From NCBI GenBank assembly GCA_947175265.1, contig CAMWMD010000003.1, positions 1-49,803 of the forward strand: a stretch of DNA of 49,803 bases, in the 5' to 3' direction. Position numbers and translations under genes: made by a program. The notes beneath the pieces were generated by a model. The model was not told the origin of the DNA. It saw nothing but the letters and a program-made list of their open reading frames with translations, and made no database searches. Positions 25,265-34,447 of this stretch are shown here, piece after piece; position 1 is the stretch's first letter, and every line of letters starts with the position of its first letter. The DNA comes from an uncultured Porphyromonadaceae bacterium (lineage in GTDB: Bacteria; Bacteroidota; Bacteroidia; Bacteroidales; Muribaculaceae).

Positions 25265-27103
25265 ATGAAAGACCTGTTCATGTTTATACGGCGATTCGCC
25301 GGCCCCTACAAGTGGAATATCATCTGGAGTGTGATATTCAATTTTATGACGATGTTCTTCACCATCTTCTCCTTCGCCTTCATCATGCCGATTCTCAAGA
25401 TACTCTTCAATCTTGACGATACCAAATACCGGTTTATGGAATGGGGTGAGAAGGCCTTTCATGAGGTTCTGATCAATAACTTCTACTGGTATATGAGCGG
25501 TCTTATCGACCGGATAGGAGCCTCGCCGACACTCGCCATCATGGCCGGGGCCCTTGTGGTGGCCACCTTCGTGAAGGTCATCACGGCCTATTTCAGCGAT
25601 TATTTCATCATCCCCCTCCGCAACGGAGTGGTACGCGACATACGCAACAATATGTATGCAAAGATCGTCTCTCTGCCGATAGGGTTCTATACCCATGAGA
25701 GGAAAGGGGATATAATATCGCGCATATCAGGCGATGTCACCGAGATAGAGGTCTCCGTTGCCTCCTCGCTTTCCGCGTTGGTAAAGAATCCTATCCTCGT
25801 GATAGGGTATCTGGGAGTGATGCTCGTGATGAGTTGGAAACTGACTCTTTTCGTTTTTGTCCTTCTCCCCATAGCGGGGGCGATAATGGGCGCGGTGGGT
25901 AAGAAACTGAAGGCCACCTCCCTGAAGGCACAGGAGATGCTGGGCACGATACTCTCCACCACCGAGGAGACAATAGGTGGGCTGAGGGTGATAAAGGCAT
26001 TCAATGCGGAGAAACAGATGGAGACACTTTTTGACAGGGAAACGGACACCTACCGTAGGCTCAACAATTCCTTCCAGCGGAGATATGCGCTCGCACACCC
26101 GATGAGTGAGTTTTTGGGCACTATGGCGGTGGCTATCGTGCTGTGGTTCGGGGGCTCGCTGATTCTTACGGGAGGCTCCTCGATAGATGCTCCGGGATTC
26201 ATCTATTACATGGTGATATTCTACAGTATCATCAATCCGGCAAAGGAGCTGTCGAAGGTGTCCTATACCTTGCAGAAGGGTATGGCATCCTTGGAGCGCA
26301 TCGACAAGATACTGGAGGCAGACAATCCGATAAAGGATGCGATGAATCCGGTGAAACTGACTAAAAAGGAGATTAAGAACAGCCATATATCCATAAAGGA
26401 TGTGTCGTTCAGTTATGACGGTGAGAGGGATGTGCTGAAGAATATAAATCTGGATATAAAGCCGGGTATGACAGTTGCCCTGGTGGGACAGTCGGGGTCG
26501 GGGAAATCGACTCTTGTCGACCTTATACCGCGCTTCTGGGATGTGGACAGGGGTAGCGTGGAGGTTGACGGCGCGAATGTCAAGGATTTCCGTGTGGCGG
26601 ATCTCAGGGGGTTGATGGGGAACGTAAATCAGGAGGCAATACTTTTTAACGATACGTTCTACAACAACATAGCCTTCGGGGATGCTGACGTAACGAAGGA
26701 GGAAGTGGTGGCTGCGGCGAAGATAGCGAACGCCTACGACTTCATAATGGAGACCGAAGATGGTTTCGATACGATGGTAGGCGACCGTGGGTGCCGTCTG
26801 TCGGGAGGACAGCGGCAGAGGATAAGCATAGCGAGGGCTGTGCTGAAGAATCCTCCGATACTTATTCTCGATGAGGCTACCTCGGCACTTGACACGGAGA
26901 GCGAGCGTCTTGTGCAGGAGGCTCTCGAACGGTTGATGAAAGACCGCACCACTGTTGTTGTGGCGCATCGTCTGAGCACCATATCGAACGCCGACCTTAT
27001 CTGTGTGCTCAATGAGGGTGAGATAGTGGAGCAGGGGACGCATTCCGAACTTATAGCCCTCAACGGTCATTATCGCCGTCTTGTTGATCTCCAGCAAGTG
27101 TGA
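25265..27103 (+). CDS. MsbA-like ABC exporter (fused membrane and ATPase domains)
   Basis: 612 residues. Six membrane segments in residues about 15-320, then the ATPase with Walker A GQSGSGKST (near residue 406), Q-loop NVNQEAILF, signature LSGGQRQR, Walker B ILILDEATSALD and the H-loop VVVAHRLST. It is a homodimeric type IV exporter; by similarity to MsbA it flips a lipid (lipid A core precursors) across the inner membrane, but drug-export homologues look the same. MKDLFMFIRRFAGPYKW is the natural start. A long open frame on the opposite strand of this gene is coincidental. A hairpin lies downstream. Confidence 0.9.
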   Translation: MKDLFMFIRRFAGPYKWNIIWSVIFNFMTMFFTIFSFAFIMPILKILFNLDDTKYRFMEWGEKAFHEVLINNFYWYMSGLIDRIGASPTLAIMAGALVVATFVKVITAYFSDYFIIPLRNGVVRDIRNNMYAKIVSLPIGFYTHERKGDIISRISGDVTEIEVSVASSLSALVKNPILVIGYLGVMLVMSWKLTLFVFVLLPIAGAIMGAVGKKLKATSLKAQEMLGTILSTTEETIGGLRVIKAFNAEKQMETLFDRETDTYRRLNNSFQRRYALAHPMSEFLGTMAVAIVLWFGGSLILTGGSSIDAPGFIYYMVIFYSIINPAKELSKVSYTLQKGMASLERIDKILEADNPIKDAMNPVKLTKKEIKNSHISIKDVSFSYDGERDVLKNINLDIKPGMTVALVGQSGSGKSTLVDLIPRFWDVDRGSVEVDGANVKDFRVADLRGLMGNVNQEAILFNDTFYNNIAFGDADVTKEEVVAAAKIANAYDFIMETEDGFDTMVGDRGCRLSGGQRQRISIARAVLKNPPILILDEATSALDTESERLVQEALERLMKDRTTVVVAHRLSTISNADLICVLNEGEIVEQGTHSELIALNGHYRRLVDLQQV

Positions 27104-27175
27104 GGTTTGTCAGATTGACAGAGCCGGAATGTATAGAGTGGAGAAAAATGGGGATAGGAAGGGGTTTAACATACA

Positions 27176-27207
27176 GACAGCCACACCCAAATCCGGGTGC
27201 GGCTGTC
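27176..27207. terminator. Hairpin between the exporter and the repeat protein gene
   Basis: GACAGCC...ACCC and GGGT...GGCTGTC form an 11-pair stem with a two-base bulge, followed on the plus strand by GTTGTTTG. It lies between convergent genes and can serve both. Confidence 0.65.
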
Positions 27208-27266
27208 GTTGTTTGATAGGTCAGATGACGGTTGTTTGATATGTGGATTGAGGGTTGTTGTCGGGC

Positions 27267-29471
27267 TTATTTCACTACGAATTTCTCGCGTTTATCACCT
27301 CTGACAAGAATATACACGCCTGCTGAAAGGTGGTCGGTGGAGGGAGTGCCTTTACCGCGAGATACCACACAACCGTCGGTAGTGCAGATGATGTAACGAA
27401 GGGATTCGTTTTCCTCAATTTCCTCCACACCGGAGAAGTCATCACCGTTTGTGCCTGAACCATCGCCGAGGGAGCTGGAAGTCCAAAACTCTTTGGGATA
27501 GAGGGTCTGCATCTGGACTCCGTTCACCTTATATTTGAGCAGGAGCGTCTTCACGTTCTTGTAGGGTATGGAGAGGGGCACCTCATCCTTTATGGAGAGT
27601 TTCATGCTCTGGTCGTCGTTGATTGTCAGCGACAGGTTGGTCACCTCACACGCTCCGGTCCAGGTCTTCACCATCATGTCGGCTCCATCTTTATAGACGC
27701 TGAACTTATACATCTCATATACCTTCCTGCCGTTTTCCTTGGCGTGGGCGTAATTTTCGGAGCATCCTCCGGGGACATAGTATATGCCGCAGTCGGCTAC
27801 ATGGTCGTCATACCAATCATAATCGAGAGGGGCGTAAAGGTCGCAGAAATAGTTGGGCGCGACCTTCGCACCGTTCACTGCCTCGAAGAGATTGTCGAGC
27901 GGCATCGACATATAGTCATTGGGGTCAAGGTTGCGGTTGCGTGTCACCGCCACATACACGTTTGGTTTGAACTCCTTCACGTCGCCGATTGGAGAATAGC
28001 GGAACTGGGCGACGTTATTTACATTGAAGAATGTTCCCATCACGATTTCCTGAAGATTAGTGGTGTTGAAGGCTGGCTGGTGCTTTTTGGAAGAGGAGGA
28101 GGAATCATAGAAAGTAGTAAACTGAGGGAGGATGAGGCGTGTGAGATTCGGACACTTCTTTGCCAAAGGACTGGCTATATCGAGAGGAGTTGTCTTGGTG
28201 TCGGTTATCGCTGAGAAGTCGATCAGAGTCAGGTTGTCGCAAGAATTGAACGCATTGTTCCCCAACACGGAGCCGGTAATCTTTCCAGCCGGGTAAACCA
28301 CCTCGGTAAAGGCAGCCTTATAGAATATGGAGTCACCGTCCAAATCTGTTTTTATAGAGAAGGGGAATGTCTTCAACGATGTGCAGTTCATGAAAGCGCG
28401 GTCGTTGACCGTTCTGAGGGGATTCTTGGCTGTAACGGTGGTAAGTGCTGTGCAATCTCTGGCGAAGTCATCGGGTAGGTCGACATTTTTCCCTTCGAAA
28501 GCGAGAGTCTTAAGATTGTAGGCACGGCGCAATGCTCCGTCGTTCAGTTCTTTCGTGCTTTCCGGGATAGTGAGTGAAGTGACGCTTGAGTTATTGAAAG
28601 CATTTTCCTCAATCAATACCACCTTGTTGAGGTCGACAGTCTGGAGATTGACAGTGTTCATGAAGGCTTTTGTGCGGATCGATGTTACGTAAGAGGGTAG
28701 GTTGCAGGTTTTGCGGGTGGATGCGGGGGGAACGCTGACGGCTTCCCATAAATCTTTGCCACCCATCTCGTAATGGTCGATGAGACAGTTGTTCTCCACT
28801 TTGAGAGGCCATTGTGTGCGTCCTGTCTTTATGAGATGATATTCGGCAAGATTCTCTACATGATTGAGGCCGGCATTCTCATATATGGTTACGTCGTCGG
28901 GGATATATAGGGATTTCACCGAGAGATTACCTTTGAATGCCTGTTTGGCTATTCCAATTAGGCCATCTTCGAGTTTCAGTACGCCGCTTGCGGTCTTCAC
29001 CTTAGCGGGCACTTTGAGTACGGAGTAAAGAAATATCAGACCGTTGCTTTTACCGGCAGTGTAGAGAATTCCGCTTGAATCGGAATAGAAAAGAGAATTG
29101 TCGTCGGCGACGGTAAATTTCACTAATTTGGGACAATTGTCGAAATTCTTCACGGAACTGGAAAAATCATAATGCGAATTTTTCTTTTGGTCGCCGATAG
29201 CGGTCACGGTAGCCGGAATGACAATTTCAGTGACTTCGGTAAGGTCGTCGAGAGCATGGGAGGCGATGGCCGTTACCTTGTATTCCTTGGCATTGGCGTT
29301 TTCGTAAGACGCCGGTATCTTTAGTTTGCCTGAGGAGGGTTGTGAGCCGGACCATCCGGAAATCCGGCAAGTCATTTTGTCGGAATTGAAGTTGTCGCAG
29401 TGCCATATAATGGCGTTGGCGTGGAGCGCCATCCACAGGATAGCGAAAAGAGTAAATAATTTACGCAACAT
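27267..29471 (-). CDS. Secreted BspA-like leucine-rich repeat protein with type IX-like tail
   Basis: 734 residues. Signal peptide MLRKLFTLFAILWMALHANA, then LRR_5 (BspA/Treponema type) repeats from about residue 55 to 470, seen as repeating I/L-x-IP and AF/ALxxCxxL units (EIVIPATVTAIG, TSLTIPESTKEL, TTVTAKNPLRTV, KTFPFSI). Residues about 480-650 are a non-repeat region with many aromatic residues. The end (EEIEENESLRYIICTTDG, LSAGVYILVRGDKREKFVVK) is a typical type IX secretion A-type tail, so export to the surface or medium is likely. BspA-type proteins bind host or bacterial surfaces; the target here is unknown. Confidence 0.85.
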   Translation of the reverse strand: MLRKLFTLFAILWMALHANAIIWHCDNFNSDKMTCRISGWSGSQPSSGKLKIPASYENANAKEYKVTAIASHALDDLTEVTEIVIPATVTAIGDQKKNSHYDFSSSVKNFDNCPKLVKFTVADDNSLFYSDSSGILYTAGKSNGLIFLYSVLKVPAKVKTASGVLKLEDGLIGIAKQAFKGNLSVKSLYIPDDVTIYENAGLNHVENLAEYHLIKTGRTQWPLKVENNCLIDHYEMGGKDLWEAVSVPPASTRKTCNLPSYVTSIRTKAFMNTVNLQTVDLNKVVLIEENAFNNSSVTSLTIPESTKELNDGALRRAYNLKTLAFEGKNVDLPDDFARDCTALTTVTAKNPLRTVNDRAFMNCTSLKTFPFSIKTDLDGDSIFYKAAFTEVVYPAGKITGSVLGNNAFNSCDNLTLIDFSAITDTKTTPLDIASPLAKKCPNLTRLILPQFTTFYDSSSSSKKHQPAFNTTNLQEIVMGTFFNVNNVAQFRYSPIGDVKEFKPNVYVAVTRNRNLDPNDYMSMPLDNLFEAVNGAKVAPNYFCDLYAPLDYDWYDDHVADCGIYYVPGGCSENYAHAKENGRKVYEMYKFSVYKDGADMMVKTWTGACEVTNLSLTINDDQSMKLSIKDEVPLSIPYKNVKTLLLKYKVNGVQMQTLYPKEFWTSSSLGDGSGTNGDDFSGVEEIEENESLRYIICTTDGCVVSRGKGTPSTDHLSAGVYILVRGDKREKFVVK

Positions 29472-29510
29472 GTAAGAATTAGTTAAGATAACATTCGGTG
29501 TTCACGGCTG

Positions 29511-29518
29511 CAAAGATA
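29511..29518 (-). promoter_or_regulatory. -7 element for the large leucine-rich repeat protein
   Basis: Minus strand TATCTTTG, 40 bases before the start codon, matches TAnnTTTG. A matching -33 box is not clear. Confidence 0.45.
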
Positions 29519-29577
29519 CGTGTAATTCCCAACACGTTGATAATTAAAAGTAGACTATAAGGAAAGATAGACCATAA

Positions 29578-29617
29578 ATATACCGTTTGTAGACCGGACG
29601 GTCTACAAACGGTATAT
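29578..29617. repeat. Perfect 40-bp palindrome in a gene-free stretch
   Basis: Two 19-base arms (ATATACCGTTTGTAGACCG and its complement) around GA, with no mismatch. It lies in the gene-free stretch 29472-29907, which also holds a 15-bp palindrome with a central A (TTCGCGA-A-TCGCGAA, 29645-29659) and is A/T-rich beyond 29740. The palindrome is between divergent genes, so it is not needed as a terminator; an operator or a cruciform/hairpin element is possible. Confidence 0.8.
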
Positions 29618-29853
29618 GTTTCGGGGCATCATGTGGAGTTATAATTCGCGAATCGCGAAATCTGAAACTTATAGCGGTAAAGGATCATCGCTTTAAGGGT
29701 GTCTCCTCCACACGTTGTAGAGGTGGAGAAGGGTTTTTAAACGGGAAGTTTTTTTGTATAAAACTTTTATAGCGCCTATCAAGCTTTTGATAAAACTAAA
29801 TTTTTAATATCCTATGTCATAGCTATATAAAATTTCATTTGTCAGACTTTTTT

Positions 29854-29885
29854 CTTGGAAACAAACTTTTTTTATTATAATTTTG
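29854..29885 (+). promoter_or_regulatory. Probable promoter of the repeat protein / GLPGLI / barrel operon
   Basis: CTTG at 29854-29857 (one base off TTTG), 20 bases, TAATTTTG at 29878-29885. It precedes the thioredoxin-like remnant and the three following genes. Confidence 0.5.
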
Positions 29886-29907
29886 CGACGTAGAAACTGA
29901 ATTTTGA

Positions 29908-30072
29908 ATGAATATACAAAGACTCCACTAAGAAAAACAAGAGTTTGCTGATACATTAAGGGCTAATCTAAGTCTGGCTCATGATTATAATGTTAAAACC
30001 ACTCCTGCTATTATTTGTAATGGTGTTAAGATGCCGGTCGGGGTGTCTTTAGCGGATCTTTTGACTCTATAA
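29908..30072 (+). pseudogene. Small remnant resembling the end of a thioredoxin/VKOR-type protein, with in-frame TAA
   Basis: From ATG 29908 the frame reads MNIQRLH, stops at TAA 29929, then continues open to TAA 30070: EFADTLRANLSLAHDYNVK, TTPAIICNGVKMPVGVSLADLL. The segment TTPAIICNG with a hydrophobic run ending in ADLL resembles the last part of thioredoxin-fold domains in VKOR-type proteins (cis-proline loop TP, then a short strand). The redox CxxC is not present. It is directly behind the promoter and 16 bases before the next gene, so it could also be only a leader segment. Identity is tentative. Confidence 0.4.
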
Positions 30073-30088
30073 ATAAATCTCTATCAAT

Positions 30089-30919
30089 ATGGATTCAATT
30101 TCAAAATATTTATTACAGTTGCCTCTCTTAATAATTATCAGCATCTTTATCCCGGTGTCTATGTCGGGAGAGGTGACAAAAGGTATTCTTCCCGACGCCT
30201 TTGAGTTATCGGAAAATAAAGATACACTCTTAAAATATAACGGCAAGCAACAAACCGTGGATATGTGTGAGTATGAGCAACTGAAGGGAGTCAGGGTTAT
30301 CGGGCGCGATGCTTTTTCCAACAATACAGAAATTAAAGAGGTGATCCTGTCCCCGCATGTCAGGGAAATAGGTAATGGGGCTTTTGCGGAATGCATAAAC
30401 TTAACGAGAATCGCCATGCCCGATTCTTTGGAAAAAATTGGATTGGGTGCATTCTGGGATTGCAGTGCCCTGCACCTTACCAAATTGCCGGAAAATCTCA
30501 AGACAATTGAAGACAGCGCATTCACCGGATGCAAAAATATCACCATTACTGAAATACCTGACGGTGTGGATTTCATTGGTATTCGGGCATTGTCATATTG
30601 CAGTAATATCACTACAATCAGTCTTCCGTCTCATTTAAAAGCTATTCCCGCATTATTGTTTTTTAGATGTGTCAATTTAAAAAATGTAGATATTCCGGAA
30701 AGCGTGAGGTCTGTCGGACACAGTGCCTTCTATGGATGTGACAACCTCGAAGAGTTACGCCTGCCGAAAGGTCCGTGTGTGATTGAAGGTAACCCCTTTA
30801 AAAAATGCCCTAACCTTAAGAGGATATTTATATCTTCCGAAACCTACCCGATGGAAGTTAAAGGTAGTTTGGGAGTAGTGAAAATTGATTTGGATTCAGA
30901 AACATTTATAAGATATTAA
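30089..30919 (+). CDS. Small secreted BspA-like leucine-rich repeat protein
   Basis: 276 residues. Hydrophobic N-terminus (YLLQLPLLIIISIFIPVS) as signal peptide, then about seven LRR_5 repeats from residue 70 on (EVILSPHVREIGNGAFAEC, RIAMPDSLEKIGLGAF, VDIPESVRSVGHSAFYGC). No type IX tail and no lipobox, so the periplasm is most likely, or it is retained in the membrane by an uncleaved signal. It comes 3 bases before the GLPGLI gene, so these two are surely cotranscribed, with the barrel gene after them. The role is unknown. Confidence 0.8.
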   Translation: MDSISKYLLQLPLLIIISIFIPVSMSGEVTKGILPDAFELSENKDTLLKYNGKQQTVDMCEYEQLKGVRVIGRDAFSNNTEIKEVILSPHVREIGNGAFAECINLTRIAMPDSLEKIGLGAFWDCSALHLTKLPENLKTIEDSAFTGCKNITITEIPDGVDFIGIRALSYCSNITTISLPSHLKAIPALLFFRCVNLKNVDIPESVRSVGHSAFYGCDNLEELRLPKGPCVIEGNPFKKCPNLKRIFISSETYPMEVKGSLGVVKIDLDSETFIRY

Positions 30920-30922
30920 GTT

Positions 30923-31759
30923 ATGAAAAATTTATTGGTAATGGCGGCGATGATATGTTGCGCAAATTCAATATACGCTCAAAATATGAAATCGCTCTAC
31001 GAATGCATTTATAAATACACCGTTACAAGTCAGGATAAGGATAATGAGAATTTCGATGATGTCGGCTACTGTATGTTGCAGATAGGTAACGGAACCGGAA
31101 AATTCTATGATTACACTTCATATCAGACAGATTCGGTGATGCAAGCGGGTTGCTCTGACAAGATTATCACCACATATCGAAACCGTGAACAAAGAAACGC
31201 CTTTTTCTTTGATCAGACCGTATATCAAAACAATCCTAAAGGGAAGATGACTGTACAAAGTGTGATTACCCCTAATCTTTACAGTTACGAGGAGAGTCGA
31301 AATCCTGTCAAATGGATGATGGAGGAGGGTGTGGATACGGTCTGCGGTTATCCCTGTCGCATTGCCAGAGGGGAATACGGCGGCAGGACTTGGATTGTGA
31401 AATATACCCCTGAAATATCAACTCAGAATGGACCATGGAAACTCACGGGTTTGCCGGGCCTGATTTTGGATGCCAGAGACACTGAAGGGACTCATCACTT
31501 CAGTGCCGTCGCTTTCCGCAACAGTGCCGTGGATATTACCCCATTGGACAATAACGGCCGCATCCCGACAAGCAGAGAAAAATTCATCCGCACCAAAAAC
31601 GAATTCGAGAAGAATCCGATCGGAAATATCCCTCCCGAATCAATAGGGGCGATGGAGATCAGGAAAAACAGCGACAATCCATCAGAATCTACCATTCTGA
31701 TAAACGGAATACAGTTGAGGCAGAGAACCCACCCTTACGTCCCATTGGAAAACGAATAA
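30923..31759 (+). CDS. GLPGLI family protein
   Basis: 278 residues. Signal peptide MKNLLVMAAMICCANSIYAQ, a beta-rich domain, and the family signature GPWKLTGLPGLILDA at about residues 170-185. GLPGLI proteins are of unknown function, generally found one after the other with an outer-membrane barrel that has a carboxypeptidase-regulatory-like domain, which is the case here (15 bases to the next gene). The intact partner of the fragment at 6883-7185. Confidence 0.9.
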   Translation: MKNLLVMAAMICCANSIYAQNMKSLYECIYKYTVTSQDKDNENFDDVGYCMLQIGNGTGKFYDYTSYQTDSVMQAGCSDKIITTYRNREQRNAFFFDQTVYQNNPKGKMTVQSVITPNLYSYEESRNPVKWMMEEGVDTVCGYPCRIARGEYGGRTWIVKYTPEISTQNGPWKLTGLPGLILDARDTEGTHHFSAVAFRNSAVDITPLDNNGRIPTSREKFIRTKNEFEKNPIGNIPPESIGAMEIRKNSDNPSESTILINGIQLRQRTHPYVPLENE

Positions 31760-31774
31760 CTTCATTTATATTGC

Positions 31775-34369
31775 ATGAGGCTGACAGACATTTTAATTAC
31801 TCTTACATTATTACTCACTACAAACCCCGCAATAGCAGAAATCGTTATTTCCGGGCACGTTGTCAATGATGACAATGAGCCTGTAGATGTAGCAACGACA
31901 AAACTCGTCGGCGACAACGGGAAGATCCTGAATTTCCAAATCACCGACGAAAACGGCTATTTTGAATATATCATCGACGGAGATATGCCTGAGGCCAGTT
32001 TGGTTGTAGAATGCCTCGGATATGAGACCTTCAAAAGAGACGTAGCCGACGGAAACGACTTATCAGACATGAGAATCATTCTGCACTCCAAGGCAACTGA
32101 CCTGAAGGAAGTGGTTGTCGCAGCCCCTACAGTCACTTTGCGGGGGGATACGATTTCATATAGGCTGTCGGCATTTACCGGAAAGGGCGATGTGACCCTG
32201 AAGGATGCCATGAGGAATCTTCCGGGTATTGACATCTCCGACAATGGCAAAATCAAATATATGGGTAAGGAGATTTCTGATTTCTACATAGAAGGGATGG
32301 ATCTGCTCGGAGGGAAATATAACGTAGCGACTGATAATTTGCCGGCTGATAAAGTCTCCAATGTTGAGATATTGAACAATCACCAGTCGGTAAAGATGAA
32401 CGACGATATCTTCAGCGATAATGTGGCAATCAACATAAAACTCAGTTCAAAGGCTAAATTCCGCCCTATCGGCACATTCGAGGTCAAAGGTGGATACGAT
32501 GATGACTGGCTATATCAGGTGTCGGGAGCAGGAATGATGTTCAACAATAAATTTCAGTCAATCCTCAATGCCAAATATGGAAATGTGGAGGAGTTTGCTG
32601 AAAATGCCAATGCCGACCACTATTTTAAAGAGAATGACAGGCCTTACACTGCCTCCAAATTATTGGGAGACTTAGGATTGTCGACACCCCCTCTCGAGCG
32701 CGACAGGTTTATCACTCCGCAGGATTGCTTCGTCACTCTCAATATGCTGAAGAAGACCGGCGAGGAGGCTACATTCCGTGCCAACACGGGCTACTCCTAT
32801 ACCCGGACATCTTACGACTATCTATCGCTCAAGGACTATCACAGTGATGAGGGTGTCGTGCATATAAGTCAGCAACAGTCGTCGTTGGCAAAGGCGCACA
32901 AACCTTCCCTCTCTCTTGAATACAAACTCAACAGCAGCCACCGGTATCTGACCAATACCTTGACCGGAAATGCCGAGATTAAGGATATGGAGGTGCCTTC
33001 CGTTCTTGACGGTTTACGCTTCGGCCAGCAGGAGAGGGTGAGGAATTTTCTCATAGCAAATGATTTCTCAATGAGTTGGCGACGCAACAGCTTGAGGTGG
33101 AATCTCACATCCACAGTGGAGTATGGCGCCACTCCGAAGGGGTGTCTCCGAGTGACGGACAGCGATGCCGCCAACAGTTTCATTCAGGAGGCGCAAAGTC
33201 ATTTCTTCATGACCAAGGAGACTCTCTCCACTGCCTATGAGAGAGGATATTCAAGGCTGTGGCTTCCCCTTTCCCTGCTATACGCAAACAATGACATAGA
33301 ATCACGCCTCAACAATCCCGGGGCGAGAAATGATATGGCAGATAACAATCTGAGGATTTGGCTGGCTCCACAGTATGAATACACACATCCCATGAGGAAA
33401 TATGTCTTCCGTGCGTCGGCAAATCTCAAATGGGAATATAATCATGTCATAAACCGTGGCTCGGAACCGATAAGAAAGACCGACTCGCGCTTCGACGTGA
33501 GTCCAATAATATATTTCAATTGGATGATGACACCCTCTTCCACTTTGCGCTCTCAGATATCCTATCTCAACAGGGTAGATGATGCCGGAGATTTCCTTAC
33601 TGCCGCCGTACGCACTGACAATCTCAACATATCTTTTCAGTCGGGTTTACTCTCGCATCAGAAATCGCTGAACGCCATGCTCCATTACGATTTCAAACTT
33701 CCACTGGATATGTGGTTTGTCAATGCCGACATGATCTACGACAATTCAAGGTCGAATCTTATCGCAAACAGCAATATCTACGGTCTGTCGATTGAGGTTT
33801 CGTCTTTGCCGTATCCGAAAAAATTGGAGAATCTGACAGCCTTCCTCAATCTCACTAAGATAGTATCCTCCATAAAGACTAAATTCTCCTTAGGCGGGTC
33901 TTATATGTGGGCGCGTGGTGATGTGTCGCAGAATATGGATATTTTCCGGCAATACGGGGAGACATATTCAGTGATGGCGAAAATAGTTTCCCGTCCATGG
34001 TCGTTCATAGAACTGGACTATGCCGGAAACCTTACCTTTAACAATATGAGGTATAATTCCATCTCATCCACCCTGCGCTCGCACAACCATAACATCAAAT
34101 TGAATCTCTTCCCCTTCAGGGGCTTTCAAATTAAGATGGGTGCCGATATTATCGGTAAAAAGATTTCCGAGGATGTCTCAAAGACATTCACCCTTCTCGA
34201 CGTAGGGGTTTCATATAAGTTCTCCTATTTCCGGATAGGAGCCGACCTGAACAATATCCTCAACACGAGACATTATTCCTACACCATCTTTTCCGGAATC
34301 AACAAATTCAGTTACGACTACACCCTACGCGGTAGGGAGTTCCTGATTTCTTTCTCCTTTACACGGTAA
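31775..34369 (+). CDS. Outer-membrane beta-barrel protein with carboxypeptidase-regulatory-like domain
   Basis: 864 residues. Signal peptide MRLTDILITLTLLLTTNPAIA, a CarboxypepD_reg-like domain (about 22-105, ISGHVVNDDNEPVDVATT, ENGYFEYI, ECLGYETF), a TonB-plug-like region (TLKDAMRNLPGIDISDNGKIKYMGKEISDFYIEG, VEILNNHQ), then many amphipathic strands of a large barrel ending in an aromatic residue (FLISFSFTR). It is the TonB-receptor-like partner of GLPGLI proteins. There is no clear TonB box at the N-terminus. It may move or secrete a protein or ligand recognised by the GLPGLI protein; this is inference. Confidence 0.85.
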   Translation: MRLTDILITLTLLLTTNPAIAEIVISGHVVNDDNEPVDVATTKLVGDNGKILNFQITDENGYFEYIIDGDMPEASLVVECLGYETFKRDVADGNDLSDMRIILHSKATDLKEVVVAAPTVTLRGDTISYRLSAFTGKGDVTLKDAMRNLPGIDISDNGKIKYMGKEISDFYIEGMDLLGGKYNVATDNLPADKVSNVEILNNHQSVKMNDDIFSDNVAINIKLSSKAKFRPIGTFEVKGGYDDDWLYQVSGAGMMFNNKFQSILNAKYGNVEEFAENANADHYFKENDRPYTASKLLGDLGLSTPPLERDRFITPQDCFVTLNMLKKTGEEATFRANTGYSYTRTSYDYLSLKDYHSDEGVVHISQQQSSLAKAHKPSLSLEYKLNSSHRYLTNTLTGNAEIKDMEVPSVLDGLRFGQQERVRNFLIANDFSMSWRRNSLRWNLTSTVEYGATPKGCLRVTDSDAANSFIQEAQSHFFMTKETLSTAYERGYSRLWLPLSLLYANNDIESRLNNPGARNDMADNNLRIWLAPQYEYTHPMRKYVFRASANLKWEYNHVINRGSEPIRKTDSRFDVSPIIYFNWMMTPSSTLRSQISYLNRVDDAGDFLTAAVRTDNLNISFQSGLLSHQKSLNAMLHYDFKLPLDMWFVNADMIYDNSRSNLIANSNIYGLSIEVSSLPYPKKLENLTAFLNLTKIVSSIKTKFSLGGSYMWARGDVSQNMDIFRQYGETYSVMAKIVSRPWSFIELDYAGNLTFNNMRYNSISSTLRSHNHNIKLNLFPFRGFQIKMGADIIGKKISEDVSKTFTLLDVGVSYKFSYFRIGADLNNILNTRHYSYTIFSGINKFSYDYTLRGREFLISFSFTR

Positions 34370-34372
34370 CAG

Positions 34373-34411
34373 AAAAACCTCCCGGGCGCATTTGCGATTG
34401 GGAGGTTTTTT
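34373..34411. terminator. Rho-independent terminator after the barrel gene
   Basis: AAAAACCTCCC and GGGAGGTTTTTT form a strong stem with a 16-base loop and a T run, right after the stop codon of the rightward operon. It also lies beyond the end of the leftward HmuY-like gene. Confidence 0.85.
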
Positions 34412-34447
34412 GTGAAAGAGGATTGATGGGTGGATGCACGGGTTGGA

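Noticed and set aside
25727..27097. A 456-codon open frame on the minus strand within the ABC exporter gene
   Set aside because: It lies opposite the conserved Walker and signature motifs of the exporter, has no recognisable domains, and its composition (His/Arg/Tyr-rich) is that of an antisense frame.
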